A DNA stretch of 64,000 nucleotides, from the NCBI GenBank assembly GCA_002483135.1, contig DLHI01000015.1, forward strand, positions 62,001 through 126,000. Reading direction: 5' to 3'. The notes under the pieces were generated by a model. It saw nothing but the letters and a program-made list of their open reading frames with translations, made no database searches and was not told the origin of the DNA. Positions 59,936 through 64,000 of this stretch are shown in pieces (the first letter of the stretch is position 1; the number at the start of each line of letters is the position of its first letter). This stretch comes from Hyphomonadaceae bacterium UBA7672 (GTDB taxonomy: Bacteria; Pseudomonadota; Alphaproteobacteria; Caulobacterales; Hyphomonadaceae). A program made the position numbers and the translations under genes.

Positions 59936-60985
59936 ATGGTCGCGCAATTCATCCAGCGTGCGCCCCAGCGGTCGCACACGGCGACGCCCCTTTTGGCGTT
60001 CATCGCCGGCGACTTCGCCGATGCGATCGCCCGTGTCTGGGCGGCGCCGCACGGCGATTTCTTCGCCCTGCCGGCCGCGCGCCGTCACGCGGCGGCTCTT
60101 CTCGTCTCGGGCCGCGCCACGCGCGAGCTGTCTCCCTCCGAGCTGCGCCGTCTCGTCGAGTTCCAACGCGACGCGCACGTCGCCGAAGCCATCGCCGGCG
60201 CCAACGCCACCGGCGTGATGCGCGCCCTCTCCAAGGCGGGCGAACAGCTCTGGCGCATCACGGACTACGCCACTTTCCTCGAGCTTCTCGCCGAGCCCAT
60301 GGCGAACGAGGTGCTGCGCCATCTGGACGAGGTGCGTCCCGCATCTTTCGCTCCGATCGCCGCGCTGCCGCCTGCCCTGCGCATGGCGCCGGTCGTACGC
60401 GTCATTCCGTCGGCGCATGCAGCCTACGATCTTGCGCGCGCCTTCCGCATCGCGATCCGCATGCGTACGCCCGACGCGACCACGCGCATCGCCCGCCGTT
60501 GGGGCTCGGGCGGAACCGTGACGGACGTGTTCCGCCGCGCGCAGGAAGACCTGACGCCCGACGCCTTCCGTCCAGGCGATGCGGCGCCGGCCCTTCCCGC
60601 TCCGTTCCTGCGCGTCACCACGCGCAAGCAGCTGGAAACGATGGCGCTCGAATTCCGCAACTGTCTCGCCGATCATGCGCAGCGCATCGCGGAAGGTCGG
60701 ATGGCTGTCTATGTCTGGCGCGACGAAGTCCCGGCCGCCATCGCGCTCAACTGGGATGTCGCAGGCTGGCGCCTGTCGGAGGCGAAGGCGGCCCACAACG
60801 CCGATCTCGCGGAAGCACGCCTGCACGAGCTTGTGCGTATCCTCGATGCCGTGGGCGTTCGCACGGGTCCATCGGTTCAGGCCCTGGCCTCCCGTCTCGA
60901 CGACTGGGCCAACGGCACGAACTACAACCACCCGCTCGGCCTCGGCTTCATCGAGCAGCTGGCGCTGGGCGATATCTGGAGCTGA
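59936..60985 (+). CDS. PcfJ-like protein of unknown function
   Basis: 349 aa from ATG 59936, after AGAGGAGACGCG. The N-terminal two thirds are alpha-helical and rich in Ala, Arg and Leu. The C-terminal part from about residue 225 (LRVTTRKQLETMALEFRNCLADHAQRIAEGRMAVYVW, then PAAIALNWDVAGWRLSEAKAAHNAD) has the conserved Cys and N of PcfJ-like domains, otherwise known from conjugative-plasmid and phage proteins. The match is by eye. The role is unknown; a lone chromosomal copy beside no conjugation gene is unusual. Confidence 0.65.
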   Translation: MVAQFIQRAPQRSHTATPLLAFIAGDFADAIARVWAAPHGDFFALPAARRHAAALLVSGRATRELSPSELRRLVEFQRDAHVAEAIAGANATGVMRALSKAGEQLWRITDYATFLELLAEPMANEVLRHLDEVRPASFAPIAALPPALRMAPVVRVIPSAHAAYDLARAFRIAIRMRTPDATTRIARRWGSGGTVTDVFRRAQEDLTPDAFRPGDAAPALPAPFLRVTTRKQLETMALEFRNCLADHAQRIAEGRMAVYVWRDEVPAAIALNWDVAGWRLSEAKAAHNADLAEARLHELVRILDAVGVRTGPSVQALASRLDDWANGTNYNHPLGLGFIEQLALGDIWS

Positions 60986-61011
60986 AACGGGGCGGCGGCT
61001 CGCCGTCGCCC

Positions 61012-62802
61012 CTAAAGCCTGATCTTGCCGCTCACAATATCACGGTGAACATCCAGCGTGATCGGCCGATAGGTGCCCGCGTCATTGTCCGCCACGAACA
61101 GCGCATCGCTCGTGTTCATCGGATCAAAACCATCCTTCACGAGATCGACTTTGCGATACTTCATCGTGCCCGTCGTCTCCGCCTCCGCCTGGAAGCGCAC
61201 GAAGATCGGCCGTGCATAGGCAGGAAGATGCAACGCCATGTGCGCATGCAGCGCCTTGAGATCGACGCCGTCCTTCGGAGAGATCGCGGCCATGCCGGCG
61301 CGTCCATCCTGTCCCGGCACGCTCACGCCATAGACAATCGCGTGCGTGACGCCCGGCAGTGACGAGATCGCGATTTCCACCTCGCTCGTTGAAACGTTCT
61401 CACCCTTCCAGCGGAACGTGTCGCCGATACGGTCGACGAAATAGACATAGCCATCCGCATCCATCTTCATCAGGTCGCCGGTGCGGAACCACTTGTCACC
61501 CTTCACGAACACGTCGGTCAGGATCTTCTTCTTCGACTGCTTCTCGTCATTGTAGCCGTCAAAGCGCTGGCGCGGCTCATGCGTGATCGGCCCGACCGCC
61601 TCGCCCACCTCGTCTGGCGCCGCTTCCATGCATAGCCCATCAGGCCCGCGGATCGGCTCCTCCGTCTCGACATCGAAGCGCACGATCCGCGCCGGCAATC
61701 GCGAGCGCAGCAGTCGCGGAATGCGCCCCACAGCGCCGATCTTCCCGTCGAGATTGAAGAAATTCACATTGCCTTCGGTCGACCCGTAGAACTCCACCAG
61801 CCGCTTGATCCCCGTCCGCTCAACGAACTGCTCCCACACATCCGCCCGCAGGCCATTGCCGAAGCCCTTGGTGATCTTGTGGCTCTTCTCCAGCGCGCTG
61901 GGCGGCTGGTTCATCAGATAGCGGCCAAGCTCGCCGATATAGACCAGCATGGTGGCGTGATTGTCGATCGCCTCCTGCCAGAAGTGCGAAGCTGAAAACT
62001 TCCGGCGCAGGATGATGCACGCCCCTGCATTCAGCGCCGTTCCGACGCCGCACATCCCACCCGTGGCATGATAGAGCGGCAGCGTCAGCAGGATGCGCTC
62101 ATTGTGCCCCGCCTCGGTCGCATCCTTGAACACGCGCATCAGCCCCCGCGCCCGCACGCCCGTGATCTTCGCCGCCTTCGGCAACCCTGTCGTCCCCGAC
62201 GTGTAGATGTAGAGCGCAACCTCGCCGCCCTTCATCCCCGCGCGAGCCGACTTCTCGATCCGCCCTGGCGCCGCCTGGTTCACGGCATCGTCGATCCGCG
62301 TCAACCCATCGACAGCCCCGCCCAGCACGAAAACGCCCAGCGGCAGCTTCACCTGCCCCTTCGCCGACGCATAGTTCGCGGCCAACTCCGGGTTCATCAC
62401 GATGGCCTTGCAGTCCACCACGTTGATGCAGTGCGCGAGCCCCGCGCCCGAGAGGTTGTAGTTGATCAGGGCGGTCTTAACCGCGATCTTCGCCATGCCC
62501 GTCCAGAAGGCGATATAGTCCGGCCGGTTCTCCATGAAGAGCGCAACCGTGTCACCCGCCTTAAGGCCGACGCTCAGGCCCCAATGGGCAAATCGGTTCG
62601 CACGCGCCTCGAAGTCGGCATAGGTGATCTCCTGCCCCTCGAACGAGATGAAGGTCCGATCGGAATGATCATCGACCGCATCCTCGATAGCGTCCGCCAG
62701 CGTGTATTCCGCATCGGGATCGAACTTCCCGATCGCACCGATGATCCGGCGAAATCCGTTGATGTAGATCCAGTCGCTCTTGAGGCCGTCGAGAAGGTTC
62801 AT
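61012..62802 (-). CDS. FATP/VLACS-type long-chain acyl-CoA synthetase
   Basis: 596 aa from ATG 62802 (MNLLDGLKSDW). AMP-forming ligase: P-loop YTSGTTGLPKAAK, the YGSTEGN motif, DRIGDTFRWKGENVSTSEVE (FATP subfamily signature) and TGTMKYRKVDLV at the C-terminus. It activates long- or very-long-chain fatty acids, probably coupling uptake to CoA formation. It is in antisense orientation to the PcfJ-like gene (convergent, 26 nt). Substrate chain length cannot be read from sequence. Confidence 0.93.
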   Translation of the reverse strand: MNLLDGLKSDWIYINGFRRIIGAIGKFDPDAEYTLADAIEDAVDDHSDRTFISFEGQEITYADFEARANRFAHWGLSVGLKAGDTVALFMENRPDYIAFWTGMAKIAVKTALINYNLSGAGLAHCINVVDCKAIVMNPELAANYASAKGQVKLPLGVFVLGGAVDGLTRIDDAVNQAAPGRIEKSARAGMKGGEVALYIYTSGTTGLPKAAKITGVRARGLMRVFKDATEAGHNERILLTLPLYHATGGMCGVGTALNAGACIILRRKFSASHFWQEAIDNHATMLVYIGELGRYLMNQPPSALEKSHKITKGFGNGLRADVWEQFVERTGIKRLVEFYGSTEGNVNFFNLDGKIGAVGRIPRLLRSRLPARIVRFDVETEEPIRGPDGLCMEAAPDEVGEAVGPITHEPRQRFDGYNDEKQSKKKILTDVFVKGDKWFRTGDLMKMDADGYVYFVDRIGDTFRWKGENVSTSEVEIAISSLPGVTHAIVYGVSVPGQDGRAGMAAISPKDGVDLKALHAHMALHLPAYARPIFVRFQAEAETTGTMKYRKVDLVKDGFDPMNTSDALFVADNDAGTYRPITLDVHRDIVSGKIRL

Positions 62803-63024
62803 GGCGGGCCCGGTACGGAGTGCAGGAAGATACAGGCTACCAGCCTGCAATTAAGGGCACGTTGATAGTTGGGCGCCCTTGCGACTGAGATGTGACTGAT
62901 CGCCTGCAGCGCAAGACGCACCCGCGCGGAATTGCTCTTCGCGCACGCAGCAACGCGCCACAGGTTTGTCGAACGCTCGCAAGCGCTCTAGCTTCCGGCG
63001 ACAGTCACATCCCGGGAACTCCAC

Positions 63025-63603
63025 ATGCGCCTCGCTCTCCTCGCCCCGACGCTCCTTGCCGCGATCCTGTCTGCCACCGCCTGCGCGCAGACGCCCGAAC
63101 CCGCCTCTCCCACGCTCCCGCCCAACAACAGCCCGGTCCAGATGAATCGCGATGGCCCCGCCACGCGCAGCCCGGTGCGCAACGTCTCGCCCATCCCCGG
63201 CGAGGAAATCACCACAATCCGCTACTGGAAGATCAAGAAGGGGACCTACCCGCAATTCCTCAAGGCCTCGCAGGATGGCGTCTGGCCGTACTTCGAAAAG
63301 ATCGGCGCGCGCATCGTCGGCATGTGGGTTGTCGTGCCCCCGCCCGGCGGCAAGGAAGCCTCGCCAGACTATGACGAAGTCTATCTCACCACGCGCTACG
63401 CCAGCGTCGACCACTGGGCCGCCACACGCGACGCTGCCGCCATGGGGGGCGACGGGCCGGACTACGCCAAGCTGCAGGAAGCGCTGGCGATCCGCCAGTC
63501 GCTGACCATCGAGACGAAGGTGACGTTCATGCAGGGCGTCGTCGGCCCGCTCCCGCCCGTATTCATGCCCGGCACGGGCGAGAAATTCGTCCCGGCGCCG
63601 TGA
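63025..63603 (+). CDS. NIPSNAP/dimeric alpha-beta-barrel-like exported protein
   Basis: 192 aa. Signal with lipobox-like SATAC (Cys20). The mature protein has a Pro-rich segment then RYWKIKKGTYPQFLKASQDGVWPYFEKIGARIVGMWVVV, the beta-alpha pattern of NIPSNAP-like dimeric barrels, followed by EVYLTTRYASVDHWAATR. A small hydrophobic or haem-like ligand is possible; no function is known. It is convergent with the cupin gene (4 nt between stops). Confidence 0.75.
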   Translation: MRLALLAPTLLAAILSATACAQTPEPASPTLPPNNSPVQMNRDGPATRSPVRNVSPIPGEEITTIRYWKIKKGTYPQFLKASQDGVWPYFEKIGARIVGMWVVVPPPGGKEASPDYDEVYLTTRYASVDHWAATRDAAAMGGDGPDYAKLQEALAIRQSLTIETKVTFMQGVVGPLPPVFMPGTGEKFVPAP

Positions 63604-63607
63604 CCGA

Positions 63608-64000
63608 TCAGCGCGCGCAGCTTTCCGGCTTGATCTCGACGCGCGTGAATTTCACGCCCACGGGCCCGATATTTGTGATGGCGTGCGGCCCCTCCGGTCC
63701 GCTCCACACGGCGCGCGTGCCAGCCGATGGCTCCACCTCGTTCTCGCGCACCTTTATGAACTCGCCATTCATCCAGCGGTATTCGGTGTAGAGAAACCTG
63801 GCGCCGCCCTCTCCACCCGTCTCGCCATAGATCACGCTGGGCAGAGCATGGATATGTACCGGCTCGCTCGCCCCCGGCGGCAGCCGGATCTCCAGCACGC
63901 GCACATGCTCATCCTCGAACATCACGCGATGCGAATACGGCGCGGCGGCCACCGCATCATGCGGATGGCTCGCCGGGTCGCAGAAATTCGGATCAGGCGG
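63608..64000 (-). CDS. Cupin-domain protein, N-terminal end beyond window
   Basis: The frame is open from the stop at 63608 to the right edge (131 codons). It reads DPASHPHDAVAAAPYSHRVMFEDEHVRVLEIRLPPGASEPVHIHALPSVIYG, with the cupin-like PxHxHxxPS motif, then ITNIGPVGVKFTRVEIKP near the C-terminus. Cupins bind metal and may be dioxygenases, isomerases or ligand sensors. The internal GTG at 63952 is probably not the start. The 5' part is missing. Confidence 0.8.
   Translation of the reverse strand, partial: PPDPNFCDPASHPHDAVAAAPYSHRVMFEDEHVRVLEIRLPPGASEPVHIHALPSVIYGETGGEGGARFLYTEYRWMNGEFIKVRENEVEPSAGTRAVWSGPEGPHAITNIGPVGVKFTRVEIKPESCAR

Noticed and set aside
1..64000. tRNA, rRNA, CRISPR, insertion sequences, integrases, prophage
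   Set aside because: No cloverleaf consensus, repeat array, transposase or phage gene was recognised by eye; a tRNA in a short gap could be missed without a covariance search.

Overview
This 64 kb window is an ordinary, gene-dense chromosomal segment of a high-GC alphaproteobacterium, most likely from the Caulobacterales/Hyphomonadales side. I infer this from the ATPase zeta-subunit (DUF1476) gene, an ELM1-family gene, the pstB-phoU-phoB order, an Oar-type and a haem-type TonB-dependent receptor, many small lipoproteins, and frequent GTG/TTG starts. No tRNA, rRNA, CRISPR array, insertion sequence, integrase or phage gene was recognised. Both ends cut through genes: a probable M48 metalloprotease on the left and a cupin protein on the right.

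Layout. 1-3957: probable M48 protease and a poly-Gly membrane protein, a glyoxalase-II-like hydrolase, an MFS carrier behind a perfect operator-like palindrome, and a CAP-domain exported protein. 4174-9640: carB, greA, an ELM1-family gene and a ParDE toxin-antitoxin pair. 9812-12666: trxB, an unknown exported protein, an M23 peptidase and another exported protein. 12685-18578: dps and purine genes (purQ, purS, purC, purB) interleaved with small lipoproteins, a DUF486 protein and the ATPase zeta subunit. 18708-21407: GNAT, then phoB-phoU-pstB read leftward. 21721-27356: an indoleamine 2,3-dioxygenase-like gene and an apparent iron/haem uptake locus (DUF6607, DUF4198, TonB receptor) with a Fur-box-like palindrome. 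27386-28771: phoR, separated from the rest of the Pho genes.

28937-33151: two tandem M13 metallopeptidase lipoproteins. 33228-35497: a translationally coupled ATP-grasp ligase and FolC/Mur-ligase homologue; together they have the catalytic architecture of a split cyanophycin-synthetase-like enzyme, and this is the most interesting unexplained system here. 35505-40484: an esterase lipoprotein, a patatin, and a tight murI-aguB-aguA cluster that makes putrescine from agmatine. 40636-46055: a large Oar-like TonB receptor and a GT39 glycosyltransferase. 46062-51813: an orphan RND adaptor, ferredoxin-NADP reductase, a Baeyer-Villiger-type monooxygenase and two exported unknowns. 52063-64000: acetyl-CoA synthetase, a cold-shock/DUF1294 membrane protein, a four-PAS hybrid kinase, a Gmad2 lipoprotein coupled to selO, a PcfJ-like protein, a FATP-type acyl-CoA synthetase, a NIPSNAP-like protein and a truncated cupin.

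Functionally the window mixes housekeeping (pyrimidine and purine synthesis, transcript cleavage, redox, cell-wall racemase), phosphate and iron homeostasis, polyamine synthesis and envelope functions. Packing is very tight: three convergent gene pairs share only 4 bp at their stop codons, and several co-directional pairs overlap by 1-4 bp.
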